A stretch of DNA of 64,000 nt from Paenibacillus illinoisensis NBRC 15959 (GTDB taxonomy: Bacteria > Bacillota > Bacilli > Paenibacillales > Paenibacillaceae). Every line of letters begins with the position of its first letter. Positions within the stretch are counted from its first letter, which is position 1. Positions 43,507 through 53,633 of this stretch are shown here, one piece after another. The stretch is from NCBI RefSeq assembly GCF_004000925.1, contig NZ_BIME01000007.1, positions 186,001 through 250,000 on the forward strand. Reading direction: 5' to 3'. Under the pieces are notes generated by a model. The model saw nothing but the letters and a program-made list of their open reading frames with translations. It made no database searches and was not told the origin of the DNA. A program made the position numbers and the translations under genes.

Positions 43507-44484
43507 ATGGTTAAAGTTGGTATCGTAGGTTACGGAAATCTGGGTAAAGGCGTGGAGAAAGCCATTGTGCAAAACCCGGATATGGAGCTTGTTGCTGTAT
43601 TTACACGGCGTAATCCGGAGCAGATGGTTGCAGAAGGTACAGAAGCTCGTTTTGAGCACATCTCTGCTGCCGAGCAATACATAGGTAAAATCGATGTCAT
43701 GATTCTTTGCGGCGGTTCGGCAACGGATCTTCCGGAGCAGACACCTGCCATTGCCAAGTTGTTCAATACGGTGGACAGCTTCGATACACATGCGAAAATT
43801 CCTGAATTCTACGCGGAAGTGAATGCTGCAGCAGAGCAAGGCGGTCACGTTAGTGTGATCTCCACAGGCTGGGACCCAGGCTTGTTCTCCATGAACCGTC
43901 TGCTCGCCCAATCCATTCTGCCAGAGGGTAAAGAGTACACATTCTGGGGCAAAGGGGTCAGTCAAGGTCACTCCGATGCAATCCGCCGTGTTCCAGGGGT
44001 TAAGGCAGGTGTTCAGTACACTGTACCTGTTGAAGAAGTGATTAACCGGATCCGCGCAGGCGAGACACCGGAACTGTCCACACGCGAGAAACACCTGCGT
44101 CAATGCTATGTCGTGGCTGAAGAAGGTGCTAACCAGGATGAAATTCGTGAAACCATTGTATCCATGCCGAACTATTTTGCAGATTACGATACAACGGTAA
44201 CGTTCATTACTGAAGAGCAGCTTAAATCGGAACATGAAGGTATGCCGCACGGTGGATTTGTTATTCGTAGTGGTGTTACCGGTACAGGCCAAAAGCAAAT
44301 TGTGGAATTTGGTCTGAAACTCGATAGCAACCCTGAATTCACCGCTAGTGTACTGGTCGCTTATGCACGGGCTGCACAGCGTTTGAGCTTGGAAGGACAT
44401 AAAGGTGCCAAAACAGTATTTGATATTCCACTTGGTCACCTGTCCCCGAAATCCGCTGAGGAACTTCGCCGCGATCTTCTGTAA
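43507..44484 (+). CDS. ddh: meso-Diaminopimelate dehydrogenase
   Basis: This 325-residue NADPH-dependent enzyme makes meso-diaminopimelate from tetrahydrodipicolinate and ammonia in one step, supplying lysine and peptidoglycan. The N-terminal Rossmann motif is VGIVGYGNLGKGVE. CGGSATDLPEQTP, STGWDPGLFSMNR and WGKGVSQGHSDAIRRVPGVK are diagnostic of this family. AGGAGAGG lies before the ATG. It is monocistronic, with a terminator 40 bases downstream. Length is normal. Confidence 0.96.
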   Translation: MVKVGIVGYGNLGKGVEKAIVQNPDMELVAVFTRRNPEQMVAEGTEARFEHISAAEQYIGKIDVMILCGGSATDLPEQTPAIAKLFNTVDSFDTHAKIPEFYAEVNAAAEQGGHVSVISTGWDPGLFSMNRLLAQSILPEGKEYTFWGKGVSQGHSDAIRRVPGVKAGVQYTVPVEEVINRIRAGETPELSTREKHLRQCYVVAEEGANQDEIRETIVSMPNYFADYDTTVTFITEEQLKSEHEGMPHGGFVIRSGVTGTGQKQIVEFGLKLDSNPEFTASVLVAYARAAQRLSLEGHKGAKTVFDIPLGHLSPKSAEELRRDLL

Positions 44485-44522
44485 TGTTCGAAATAAAACG
44501 ATTCATTCATTGCAATAAATAG

Positions 44523-44561
44523 AAACAGCCTGTCCTTCATTATGGGGACGGGCTGTTTTTG
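44523..44561 (+). terminator. Rho-independent terminator after ddh
   Basis: AAACAGCCTGTCC pairs with GGGACGGGCTGTTTTT. Confidence 0.85.
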
Positions 44562-44594
44562 TTAAAGCTCTCTCTTATATAGCAGAGGATATCT

Positions 44595-45446
44595 TTACAA
44601 CCAGTGCTCAGGCAAGTTGAGATGAGCTGGCAGTCTGGTACGGGAATCGCCTTTGGCTGCATTCAGCTGGGATTGTGTCAGAAAAATGCTCCCGGTCAGA
44701 TCTGCTCCGCCCAGATCCGCATCACGCAAGTCGGCACCGATCAGATCAGCATGTCTTAAGTCGGCATTGCGCAGGTCACAAGCAATCATTAAGGCGCCCC
44801 GAAAGCTTGCTCCCCGGAGGTCAGCACCTCTTAAATTGGCGCCTAGGAAGTCTCTTCCTTTCAATTTCTTGCGTTTGGATTTCCCTTGTTCATGGCTGCT
44901 GGATGGCGCATGCGCACGTACCAGTTCACTCCCCTGCACCAGAAGATCGTTTACGATCGCCCGCTGAGAGGGAATATCCAGACGCAGAATCGCGGAAGGC
45001 TCCAGATCGGTTAGGCGTTCCGTCTCCTGGTATACGCTGCGGATGGCATCGTGAAGAGAGGAGGTTTCCGGCCTCAAGAGCATTTCGTTCATATAACTGA
45101 GCAGTTCATGCAGTTGTCTCATGACAGGCAGGCAGTCGAACATTTCGGCAGCGGATTCCGGATGATCCCGCCAATCTCTGCCCGCATAGGTTACTTGGGA
45201 CAGCTTCTGACCTGCACCAAAGCAGTCATAGACGGTGCAGCCCTTGAAGCCCTTTTGCCGGAGCTGCGTATGAATGCCGCAGCGATGGTCTGAGCGCAGG
45301 TTGGAGCAAGGGGTGCCGCTGGCTTTGTCAAAAGCAAAGTCGGATGACTTGCCATAAGGCAAGGCAACGCAGCACAGCCCGAAACATTGCTCACAGTCCG
45401 TGTATAAATGAGGGCTCATCGTACTGCCGTGGGATAGATTAGACAA
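44595..45446 (-). CDS. Cysteine-cluster (YkgJ-like) domain fused to pentapeptide repeats
   Basis: This 283-residue protein joins two modules. The N-terminal part has [11 protein letters not shown] (Cys18, 21, 25, 26) plus later CSNL, RCGIH and GCTVYDCFG cysteines, resembling the YkgJ-type putative zinc/iron-chelating domain. The C-terminal part, after a basic [10 protein letters not shown] linker, has about ten A(D/N)LRX pentapeptide repeats ([17 protein letters not shown] and onwards), which form a beta-helix. The TTG at 45446 follows AAAGGAAGTG at suitable spacing; the ATG ten codons later is an alternative. It is monocistronic on the minus strand. Function is unknown; pentapeptide proteins can mimic DNA. 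Confidence 0.78.
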   Translation of the reverse strand: MSNLSHGSTMSPHLYTDCEQCFGLCCVALPYGKSSDFAFDKASGTPCSNLRSDHRCGIHTQLRQKGFKGCTVYDCFGAGQKLSQVTYAGRDWRDHPESAAEMFDCLPVMRQLHELLSYMNEMLLRPETSSLHDAIRSVYQETERLTDLEPSAILRLDIPSQRAIVNDLLVQGSELVRAHAPSSSHEQGKSKRKKLKGRDFLGANLRGADLRGASFRGALMIACDLRNADLRHADLIGADLRDADLGGADLTGSIFLTQSQLNAAKGDSRTRLPAHLNLPEHWL

Positions 45447-45633
45447 TGTGTACACTTCCTTTAATAAATGAAAAAACTGGATATTCAGTGTTAATATCAC
45501 TTTACCATTACACTGAAATATGATCAATTCCTATAGGTTTCATATGGGAGGGCAAAATTGCAGAATAAATAGGAATCAACATTGATATGATAAGTAGAGG
45601 TAAAAAAACATTTGCAAACTTTATGTAAGTTAC

Positions 45634-45662
45634 TTGACTAATTTAATCATATAACTTATTAT
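45634..45662 (+). promoter_or_regulatory. Probable promoter of the FMN reductase gene
   Basis: TTGACT and TATTAT are separated by 17 bases. A short palindrome GTAAGTTAC lies at the -35 side and could be an operator. The rest of the 45447-45769 gap holds no clear gene. Confidence 0.55.
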
Positions 45663-45769
45663 CAATAACAAGCCAAACAATTAAACGGATGCAGGATGGT
45701 GCAGATATGGGATTTATGGATAAGTTATTCGGTAAAACTAACAACAACACACAAGAGGAGGAAACAAAA

Positions 45770-46309
45770 ATGTCGAAATTAAATATCGGGATTATTCTTG
45801 GGAGTACACGTGAAGGTCGGTTGAGTCCGCAAGTAGGAGAATGGGTAAAACAGATCGCTGATTCACGCGGTGATGCCAACTATGAAATCGTGGATATTGC
45901 CGATTATAAGCTGCCGCTATTGGGCGAAGCTGATGCAACAGAACAGGCTACTGCCTGGAACACCAAGCTGGCGAGCCTCGATGGATTCGTATTTATCGTA
46001 CAGGAATATAATCACAGCATCTCTGCATCACTGAAAAATGCACTGGACTATGCTCGTGAAGCTTGGAACGATAAAGCTGCAGGAATTGTTAGTTATGGCT
46101 CGGTAGGCGGTGCACGTGCGGCAGAACACCTGCGCGGTATTCTCGGAGAACTGTCGGTTGCCGATGTTCGTGTTCACCCGGCGCTTTCTTTATTCACCGA
46201 TTTTGATAACGGAACCTTCAAACCGGCTGATCTGCACTTGACCAATCTCAACGGAATGTTGGATCAAGTGTTGTCCTGGAGCGGGGCACTGAAAACCGTT
46301 CGTTCATAA
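45770..46309 (+). CDS. NAD(P)H-dependent FMN reductase (flavodoxin-like)
   Basis: This 179-residue flavoenzyme of the NADPH-dependent FMN reductase family binds FMN phosphate with LGSTREGR and the ring with QEYNHSISASLKNALDY and YGSVGGARAAEHLR. Such enzymes reduce quinones, azo compounds or flavins. The ATG at 45770 has AGAGGAGG seven bases upstream. In-frame ATGs at 45707 and 45689 would add a segment MGFMDKLFGKTNNN, which cannot be fully excluded. It is monocistronic with a terminator just downstream. Confidence 0.9.
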   Translation: MSKLNIGIILGSTREGRLSPQVGEWVKQIADSRGDANYEIVDIADYKLPLLGEADATEQATAWNTKLASLDGFVFIVQEYNHSISASLKNALDYAREAWNDKAAGIVSYGSVGGARAAEHLRGILGELSVADVRVHPALSLFTDFDNGTFKPADLHLTNLNGMLDQVLSWSGALKTVRS

Positions 46310-46324
46310 TCATATGGAATGTAA

Positions 46325-46350
46325 TAGCCGCCATTTTGGCGGCTTTTTTG
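46325..46350 (+). terminator. Rho-independent terminator after the FMN reductase
   Basis: TAGCCGCC pairs with GGCGGCT, then TTTTTT. Confidence 0.85.
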
Positions 46351-46426
46351 CGTGAGGGAGAACACAACCATATTGACCGTCTCACCCTGTGAAGGCCTGG
46401 CGTGCTCCGATCATTTCAAAAGATGA

Positions 46427-46460
46427 AAAGGACAGCTCTCCACAGGGAGAACTGTCCTTC
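46427..46460 (-). terminator. Terminator of the glutamate dehydrogenase gene
   Basis: AAGGACAG and CTGTCCTT pair with an inner TCTCC/GGAGA stem. On the minus strand it is followed by TTTTCATCTTTT. Confidence 0.8.
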
Positions 46461-46527
46461 ATGAATAAAGTTAAGATGAATGATGATGTGCACACGCTTC
46501 AAGTGGAACGGTCAAATTGATTAAAAC

Positions 46528-47946
<1,419 letters not shown>

Positions 47947-48181
47947 CTATTTGCATAAATTGCATAAAAGTTTGTAGTTAAATATACAGGAAAGAAAATA
48001 AAAATACGAGATGAAAACCCATAAAATGTTTTTTATGACGTTATTAAAATGTTCTATGGATCTATCATGTGGTGTAAAGATTGGATTCCAATATTGGATA
48101 ATACAGCCGATTACCCATTTTGAACGGGAAGTTAGCTGAATAGACTGGATTAAAAAATTAGTTTTGGTAAGATGGTAAGAA

Positions 48182-48205
48182 GGCCCCGGTTTCCGGGGCT
48201 TTTAC
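48182..48205 (+). terminator. Hairpin terminator or attenuator before the Gre-like/khtTU operon
   Basis: GGCCCCGG pairs with CCGGGGCT around a TTT loop, followed by TTTTA. No gene ends upstream of it on this strand, since gdhA is transcribed away. It may therefore act as an attenuator in the operon leader. The rest of the 47905-48181 gap is AT-rich, with a GATAAT at about 48099 and no recognised riboswitch class. Confidence 0.6.
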
Positions 48206-48227
48206 CTAACAGAAGGAGGAAAACAGG

Positions 48228-48302
48228 ATGATGAACAGCAACATGCGAATTCATGTGGAGAACAAAGCTTGTATAGGAGGTGAGATCTATTATGAACCAT
48301 AG
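48228..48302 (+). CDS. Putative 24-residue leader peptide before the Gre-like gene
   Basis: An ATG at 48228 with GAAGGAGG eight bases upstream opens a 24-codon frame (MMNSNMRIHVENKACIGGEI, ending YEP). Its last 11 bases overlap the start of the Gre-like gene, whose own AGGAGGTGA site lies inside this frame. It could couple translation or sense translation in the leader. No known peptide family is recognised. Confidence 0.45.
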   Translation: MMNSNMRIHVENKACIGGEIYYEP

Positions 48303-48765
48303 GTCTAACCTTCAACCTTGCAGAGAAATACTGGTGAAACAGCTCATTACATTGGGTGAAGAGAAAAGGACATTTCTCGACGCCTATTTTGACGTGCGTG
48401 AACCCGAGCGGATACAGATGGAGAAATTATTGACTGCTTACACCGGATATGTCCAGAAGCTGCTGCTCGGCCCGGATGAGCTTCTCCATTCCGTCGTGCT
48501 TATTGGGAGCGAGATCCGATTTGATTACATTGATTTCCATACGTCGGATGCATTCAAGATCGTCATGCCTGAAGAGGCAGATCCGGATGCAGGGCGCATT
48601 TCCTTTCTCTCGCCTGTAGGACGTCAATTACTGCTTAGCAGCAAAGGGGAAACGAGATCCGTTACAATCCCTGCTGGTTCCATGAGGGTGCGTATTACGG
48701 AAATCACTTGGAGTAGTACAACCTTGAATCCGGTGTCTTCAGGAGGTGTGGATCATGCACTTTAA
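48292..48765 (+). CDS. GreA/GreB-like elongation-factor domain protein
   Basis: This 157-residue protein has a C-terminal half like the GreA/GreB FKBP-type domain that contacts RNA polymerase: SVVLIGSEIRFDYIDFHTSD, FKIVMPEEADPDAGRISFLS, PVGRQLLLSSKGE and TIPAGSMRVRITEI. The N-terminal half is a shorter helical segment (FDVREPERIQMEKLLTAY) without the clear acidic tip of true GreA coiled coils. It may compete at the polymerase secondary channel rather than stimulate cleavage, as Rnk-type proteins do. The ATG at 48292 follows AGGAGGTGA. It overlaps the khtT gene by 11 bases, tying it to potassium/proton exchange. Confidence 0.82.
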   Translation: MNHRSNLQPCREILVKQLITLGEEKRTFLDAYFDVREPERIQMEKLLTAYTGYVQKLLLGPDELLHSVVLIGSEIRFDYIDFHTSDAFKIVMPEEADPDAGRISFLSPVGRQLLLSSKGETRSVTIPAGSMRVRITEITWSSTTLNPVSSGGVDHAL

Positions 48766-49261
48766 AGAGACGGATTTACCGGGAATTGGACGCAAGTATT
48801 GGCTGCATACCCGTAGCGGAGAGCATTTGATTATCGTGATTCATAATGATGAGCGGCGCGATCTGTTTCACATGGAATCCGGAGACACGCCTGAAGAGGT
48901 GGGGGATATGATATCCCTGATAACCTTGGATGACGAAGAGGCCCGGGCAGTCGCTGCCATCGTGGGAGGCATGATTTATAAGCCCAAGTTCCAGGATGAA
49001 CGGGAAGTTATGCTCGAGGGCCTGCTGATCGAATGGTTGCGAATCGAACCTCATTCACGAAGCGTTGGAAGAACGATTGGGGAACTGGATATCCGCCAAG
49101 CGACGGGGGCTGTCATTCTGGCGGTGGTGGAGAAGAACAGGGAGAAACAGTTTAATCCGGGGCCAGACTATGCATTTGCCTCAGGGGCTACCATTGTCGT
49201 AGCAGGAGAGCGGGATCAGATCAGGCAATTAAAACGGTTATTATCCGATGGACGGTTGTAG
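48755..49261 (+). CDS. khtT: K+/H+ antiporter regulatory subunit KhtT
   Basis: This 168-residue cytoplasmic regulator has an N-terminal small domain (ETDLPGIGRKYWLHT) and a C-terminal TrkA-C/RCK_C domain (SVGRTIGELDIRQATGAVILAVV, GATIVVAGERDQIRQL). In Bacillus the homologous KhtT controls KhtU in response to pH and binds cyclic di-AMP. The ATG at 48755 has AGGAGGTG upstream and overlaps the end of the Gre-like gene. Three bases separate its stop from the antiporter gene. Confidence 0.9.
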   Translation: MHFKETDLPGIGRKYWLHTRSGEHLIIVIHNDERRDLFHMESGDTPEEVGDMISLITLDDEEARAVAAIVGGMIYKPKFQDEREVMLEGLLIEWLRIEPHSRSVGRTIGELDIRQATGAVILAVVEKNREKQFNPGPDYAFASGATIVVAGERDQIRQLKRLLSDGRL

Positions 49262-49264
49262 CCC

Positions 49265-50470
49265 ATGGATATGCTCATATTCGAAGTGGGAATTGCTGTT
49301 GCGCTGATTACACTTACGGGGCTAATATCTGCACGATTACGATTTTCGGTCATTCCTTTCTATATTCTGATCGGAATGGCAGTTGGACCGCATGCACCAC
49401 AGATCGGTATCGTGGATTTGCGTTTCATCGAAAGCTCGGCATTTATTGAATTTATGGGCAGGCTTGGCATTTTGTTTCTTCTATTTTATCTTGGACTTGA
49501 ATTCTCGGTCTCTCGTTTGATGAAATCGGGCAAAGCCATATTGACCGGAGGCATGTTCTATGTAGGGCTTAATTTTGCTTCCGGTCTGCTGCTGGGCTGG
49601 TTCATGGAGCTGCCGTTAAAAGAAACGCTGGTGGTGTGCGGCATCATGACCAGCTCTTCAACAGCGATTGTGGCCAAAGTACTCGTTGATCTGAAGCGCA
49701 CGGCGAATCCTGAAACGGAGATTATTATGGGCATGATCATGTTTGACGATCTGTTCATTGCCATTCATATCTCGATCCTGACTGGACTCGTTCTCAGCGG
49801 GGCAACCTCGTTCCTCAGTGTGCTGCTGGTATCCTTGTCTGCGATGCTGTTCATTGTGCTGTTTCTGATCATTGGCCGGAAGAGCATCAAGTATATTGAC
49901 AAGGCGCTGAATATCAAGTCATCCGAACTGTTTCTGCTTACCGTGATGACGTTGCTCTTTCTAGTCGCTGGTTTCTCGGAAACACTGCATGTTGCCGAGG
50001 CGATCGGTGCATTAATGATGGGGCTGGTACTCGGTGAATCGAGACATGCGAACCGGATTGAGCATCAGGTCATGCCGTTCAAGGATTTTTTTGGTGCGAT
50101 CTTCTTTTTTAGCTTTGGGCTGACCATTGAACCCTCCTCCCTTGGGGGAGCTGTCGGGATGACGATCATTGCGGTCATTTTAACGATTGTGAGCAATTAT
50201 GGCGCAGGAATGATTGCAGGCAGAATGTCCGGAATGACGCCAAAGGCTTCACTCAAAGTGGGATTCACGCTGGTTTCCCGAGGAGAGTTCTCGATCATTA
50301 TGGCGAACATTGGCAAGGCCGGAGGACTGATGGTTTCAATCCAGTCCTTTGCTGTGCTGTACGTGCTGATTCTGGCGGTACTTGGGCCAATCCTGACGAA
50401 GGAAGCGCCGTGGATCTATGGGCAATATGAACGTCTGAGAAATCGATTACGAAGGAAAGAGACAGGTTAG
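49265..50470 (+). CDS. khtU: K+/H+ antiporter KhtU (CPA2 family)
   Basis: This 401-residue membrane antiporter has about twelve helices. Family motifs include ARLRFSVIPFYILIGMAVGPHA, LGILFLLFYLGLEFS, MTSSSTAIVAKVLVD and FKDFFGAIFFFSFGL. It ends after the membrane domain with a basic tail (RLRNRLRRKETG) and lacks a fused RCK domain, as expected when KhtT is separate. It expels potassium in exchange for protons. The ATG follows khtT by three bases, so translation is coupled. A strong terminator follows. Confidence 0.92.
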   Translation: MDMLIFEVGIAVALITLTGLISARLRFSVIPFYILIGMAVGPHAPQIGIVDLRFIESSAFIEFMGRLGILFLLFYLGLEFSVSRLMKSGKAILTGGMFYVGLNFASGLLLGWFMELPLKETLVVCGIMTSSSTAIVAKVLVDLKRTANPETEIIMGMIMFDDLFIAIHISILTGLVLSGATSFLSVLLVSLSAMLFIVLFLIIGRKSIKYIDKALNIKSSELFLLTVMTLLFLVAGFSETLHVAEAIGALMMGLVLGESRHANRIEHQVMPFKDFFGAIFFFSFGLTIEPSSLGGAVGMTIIAVILTIVSNYGAGMIAGRMSGMTPKASLKVGFTLVSRGEFSIIMANIGKAGGLMVSIQSFAVLYVLILAVLGPILTKEAPWIYGQYERLRNRLRRKETG

Positions 50471-50486
50471 ATTGGGTTTTGGTAGC

Positions 50487-50535
50487 AGCGTCACACCATG
50501 GAGAGGCTTCAACTCTCGGGTGTGACGCTTTTTTT
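50487..50535 (+). terminator. Rho-independent terminator after khtU
   Basis: AGCGTCACACC pairs with GGTGTGACGCT around an inner GAGAG/CTCTC stem, then seven T. Confidence 0.9.
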
Positions 50536-50593
50536 GGATTCCTATGCTACCAAGTACTGTAGTGAAAAGGCGAGCAACGCGGATATTTTTTGC

Positions 50594-51472
50594 TTAAGGA
50601 AGATGAATTTGAATATTCTCGATATGCACGGCGACACCGCCGATCTGAACTTGAGTGATCTCGTTGGAAGGGCCGAGCGTTATTCTGCCTAGAATCCTGG
50701 AAGGACGGTTCATCGTGTACCCTTGTTTGATCATATATGTCTGATTATGGGGAGCTCGGAGTTGTTGATACTTATGCAGGTAACACAGCAATGCGCCATT
50801 GGATGTACCTGTGGCGCTCTCTTCCGGTATGTTGTACAGCGGGGCAAAGTTCCGACATTCTGCGAGGGCTGCATTATCCTGCGTTTCGAGTGCGAACACA
50901 TGATAACCCACCACTTGATGAGCTTTGCTGATGTCGGAGATTTGCAGAAGATTAGGATTGATGTTTGTCAAAACATCAGGATGCCTAACCGGAATTAAGA
51001 TGTCGCGCAGCCCGGTAGACACGATCTGTACAGGCAATTCTGAGTGTAGGTCTTGCAGCGGAATCTGCAGAGAGTCTGCGATGTCCTGCCGGTTGACCAG
51101 CTCTCCAAACTGCGGAAGTGTCTGGGACAGATAGACGTCACCGCCTTCCTCGACGGTTACTTCGAGAATTCCCGCAAGTGTATTAAGTGTATACTTGCCC
51201 ACGTCAACCATCTGCTCTGCCTTCATGAGATAGAATAGTGCCACCGTTGCATGTCCACATAGGTCAACTTCATGATTTGGAGTAAAGTAACGTATGTTGT
51301 AATCAGCTAAATTCGAAGGCATGACAAATGCCGTTTCGGAAAATCCGACTTGTCTGGCAATCTCTTGCATCTGCGACGCGGACAAATGCTCTGCCTGCAG
51401 AACGACTCCAGCGGGGTTACCTCCCTCAGCGATATCCGAAAATGCATGTAATGTGATGACCTCAATATCCAT
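50594..51472 (-). CDS. PhzF family isomerase/epimerase-like protein
   Basis: This 292-residue two-lobed protein of the PhzF family has VITLHAFSDIAEGGNPAGVVL, VGFSETAFV with the conserved glutamate, DLCGHATVALF, and SATGTSNGALLCYL. Members include isomerases and epimerases of the diaminopimelate-epimerase fold; the reaction here is unknown. GAGGGAAAA precedes the ATG. It is monocistronic on the minus strand and converges on khtU. Confidence 0.93.
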   Translation of the reverse strand: MDIEVITLHAFSDIAEGGNPAGVVLQAEHLSASQMQEIARQVGFSETAFVMPSNLADYNIRYFTPNHEVDLCGHATVALFYLMKAEQMVDVGKYTLNTLAGILEVTVEEGGDVYLSQTLPQFGELVNRQDIADSLQIPLQDLHSELPVQIVSTGLRDILIPVRHPDVLTNINPNLLQISDISKAHQVVGYHVFALETQDNAALAECRNFAPLYNIPEESATGTSNGALLCYLHKYQQLRAPHNQTYMIKQGYTMNRPSRILGRITLGPSNEITQVQIGGVAVHIENIQIHLP

Positions 51473-51660
51473 TTTGTTTTCCCTCGCTTGTCCGTTAGTT
51501 CATGAAAAATGAGAATGTTCCTATTATAGCATGCTTAGTGGCTGGTTTTTTGATGGAACGAGGACGGCGAGCGATTGAGATTCAAGGTCAAGTGAATGGC
51601 TGCACAGGGTAATGAAGAAGGAGAGCACGCAATAATCCAATGGGAAGGCAGGGATTTGCA

Positions 51661-52587
51661 ATGAAAGCTATTGTTATTGATAAGTTTGGTGGAGCGGAAC
51701 AATTGAAGGAACAGGAAGTACCCAAGCCGACATGTGGAATCAATCAGGTTATCATCCAGATTCATGCAACCTCGGTGAATCCGGTCGACTTCAAGGTCCG
51801 ACAAGGACATATGGAAGAAGCGGCTGATTCATTCCCTTTGATTTTGGGCGGGGATGCTGCGGGTATTGTGGCAGAGGTAGGATCCAATGTTACACAGTTC
51901 AGGGAGGGTGATCGTGTATTTGCCCGTCCGCGAAGCTTCGGAACCTATGCAGAATATGTGGCGGTAGATGCAGATATCGTATCCCGTATTCCGGACAATC
52001 TGAGTTCTGAGGATGCTGCGGCCATACCGCTTGCGGGCATGACAGCCTGGCAGGCACTTGTTGATCATGCGCACCTCGCCAAGGGGCAAAAGGTATTGAT
52101 TCACGCGGGAGCAGGCGGTGTGGGAACTTATGCGATACAGATTGCTAAATACATTGGTGCTGAAGTGGCGGCAACGGCGAGTGAGTCCAATGAGGAGCTG
52201 CTTCGCTCCTTGGGCGTGGATCATTTTATCAATTATAAAAAAGAAGATTTCTCAGTGATCCTCTCCGGGTATGATGTCGTGCTCGATACAATGGGTGGTG
52301 ATATTCAGCGGGACAGCTTCAAGGTGCTAAAGTCCGGCGGACATCTGGTTTCGCTGGTGGAGCAACCGGACGAGAACCTTGCCAAGGAGGCAGGCGTAAC
52401 GGCGAATGTATTCATGATGGAACCGAAAGGGGAGCAGCTCGACCAACTGGCGAAGCTTGCCTCAGAAGGAAAACTCAAACCTGTGATTGACGAGACATAT
52501 GATTTAAGCGAGCAGGGACTTCAGGAGGCGCATAAGAAGAGCGAAACACATCATACACGTGGGAAGCTTGTCATCCGCACGCAATAG
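51661..52587 (+). CDS. NADP-dependent quinone oxidoreductase-like enzyme (MDR superfamily)
   Basis: This 308-residue zinc-free medium-chain dehydrogenase has MKAIVIDKFGGAEQL, SVNPVDFKVRQGHM, LGGDAAGIVAEVGSNV and GDRVFARP. It also has the nucleotide-binding GAGGVGTYAIQIAKYIGAEV and ends with THHTRGKLVI. It probably reduces quinones or enals with NADPH. The ATG at 51661 is the conserved MKAIV start; an ATG seven codons upstream at 51640 is less likely. It is monocistronic, followed by a terminator. Confidence 0.92.
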   Translation: MKAIVIDKFGGAEQLKEQEVPKPTCGINQVIIQIHATSVNPVDFKVRQGHMEEAADSFPLILGGDAAGIVAEVGSNVTQFREGDRVFARPRSFGTYAEYVAVDADIVSRIPDNLSSEDAAAIPLAGMTAWQALVDHAHLAKGQKVLIHAGAGGVGTYAIQIAKYIGAEVAATASESNEELLRSLGVDHFINYKKEDFSVILSGYDVVLDTMGGDIQRDSFKVLKSGGHLVSLVEQPDENLAKEAGVTANVFMMEPKGEQLDQLAKLASEGKLKPVIDETYDLSEQGLQEAHKKSETHHTRGKLVIRTQ

Positions 52588-52640
52588 GTGTCAACTCCCA
52601 TACGAAGGTTATATTACATTGAAATTAGGAGCTCAATGCT

Positions 52641-52674
52641 GGCCATCTTCCGTTTGGGAAGGTGGCTGTTTTAT
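52641..52674 (+). terminator. Rho-independent terminator after the oxidoreductase
   Basis: GGCCATCTTCC pairs with GGGAAGGTGGCT, then TTTTATT. Confidence 0.75.
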
Positions 52675-52767
52675 TGTTGATGGCAGCAACAGAACTGCAT
52701 TCCCATAGATGGAGGTTTAAGATATAATAGTAGAAATTTATTCCATTCTGCGCATGAGGTGATCCAA

Positions 52768-53505
52768 TTGTCCAACGAACTTATTCAAGCCATTCAAGTG
52801 TTAAAAGAAAAGAAGTGGGTTGATCTGACCCATACATTCGGCCCGGAATCGCCGCACTTTTCTGCTTTTGATGCAGCACAGTTTGATACGCTGTTCAATC
52901 ACGACCAAGGCTTTTTCGCTCAGAGCTTCAAGTTCCCCGGTCAATACGGCACCCATCTGGATGCACCGATTCATTTTGTGCGTGACACGCGTTATCTGGA
53001 TCAGCTAGGGCTGAAGGAACTTGTGCTGCCGCTTGTGGTTATTGAGCAGTCTGCTGCCGTGGCGGGCAATCCGGACTTTACGCTGGATGTCGAGCATATT
53101 CTTGAATTCGAAAAGGAACATGGGGTCATTGAAGAAGGCAGCTTCGTGGCACTCCGTACCGATTGGAGCAAACGCTGGCCCGATCATGAAAAGTTCGACA
53201 ACAAGGATGCAGAAGGCAACAGCCATGCACCCGGTTGGTCGGTTAGTGCATTGATGTTTTTGTTCGAAGAACGCAAAATCAAGGCCATTGGTCATGAAAC
53301 CTTCGATACCGATTCAGCTGTGGACTATCAGAAGAATGGCGCACTTCTCGCGGAATATTATGTGCTTGCTCAGGATACATATCAGGTAGAGTTGTTAACC
53401 AATCTGGATCAGGTGCCAGCAAAAGGTGCAGTGATCTTCAACATTGTACCCAAGGCCGAAAAAGCTTCCGGATTCCCGGTTAGATCCTTTGCCATTTTGC
53501 CTTGA
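52768..53505 (+). CDS. Cyclase family protein (kynurenine formamidase-like)
   Basis: This 245-residue metal-dependent hydrolase of the cyclase family has WVDLTHTFGPESPHF, the metal motif QYGTHLDAPIHF, ALRTDWSKRWPD and IGHETFDTDSAVDY. Members hydrolyse N-formylkynurenine or related amides and esters; the substrate is not deducible. The TTG at 52768 has GAGGTGA eight bases upstream; a GTG at 52759 is the alternative. It stands alone between two terminators. Confidence 0.9.
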   Translation: MSNELIQAIQVLKEKKWVDLTHTFGPESPHFSAFDAAQFDTLFNHDQGFFAQSFKFPGQYGTHLDAPIHFVRDTRYLDQLGLKELVLPLVVIEQSAAVAGNPDFTLDVEHILEFEKEHGVIEEGSFVALRTDWSKRWPDHEKFDNKDAEGNSHAPGWSVSALMFLFEERKIKAIGHETFDTDSAVDYQKNGALLAEYYVLAQDTYQVELLTNLDQVPAKGAVIFNIVPKAEKASGFPVRSFAILP

Positions 53506-53600
53506 TGCAGCAGCTCTCAAATGAAATTAAGTTCTATAGAAGGTCAGGGTCCAATTATATACAATTCCTAACTACTAGATCAATGCTCATATGTAAACGT

Positions 53601-53628
53601 AAAGGAGGCACGTGTTGCCTCCTTTTTT
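53601..53628. terminator. Terminator between convergent genes
   Basis: AAAGGAGGCA pairs with TGCCTCCTTTTTT. Confidence 0.85.
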
Positions 53629-53633
53629 ATGTC

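Noticed and set aside
43462..44439. 325-residue minus-strand frame over ddh
   Set aside because: Mirror frame of diaminopimelate dehydrogenase with no ribosome binding site or known domain.
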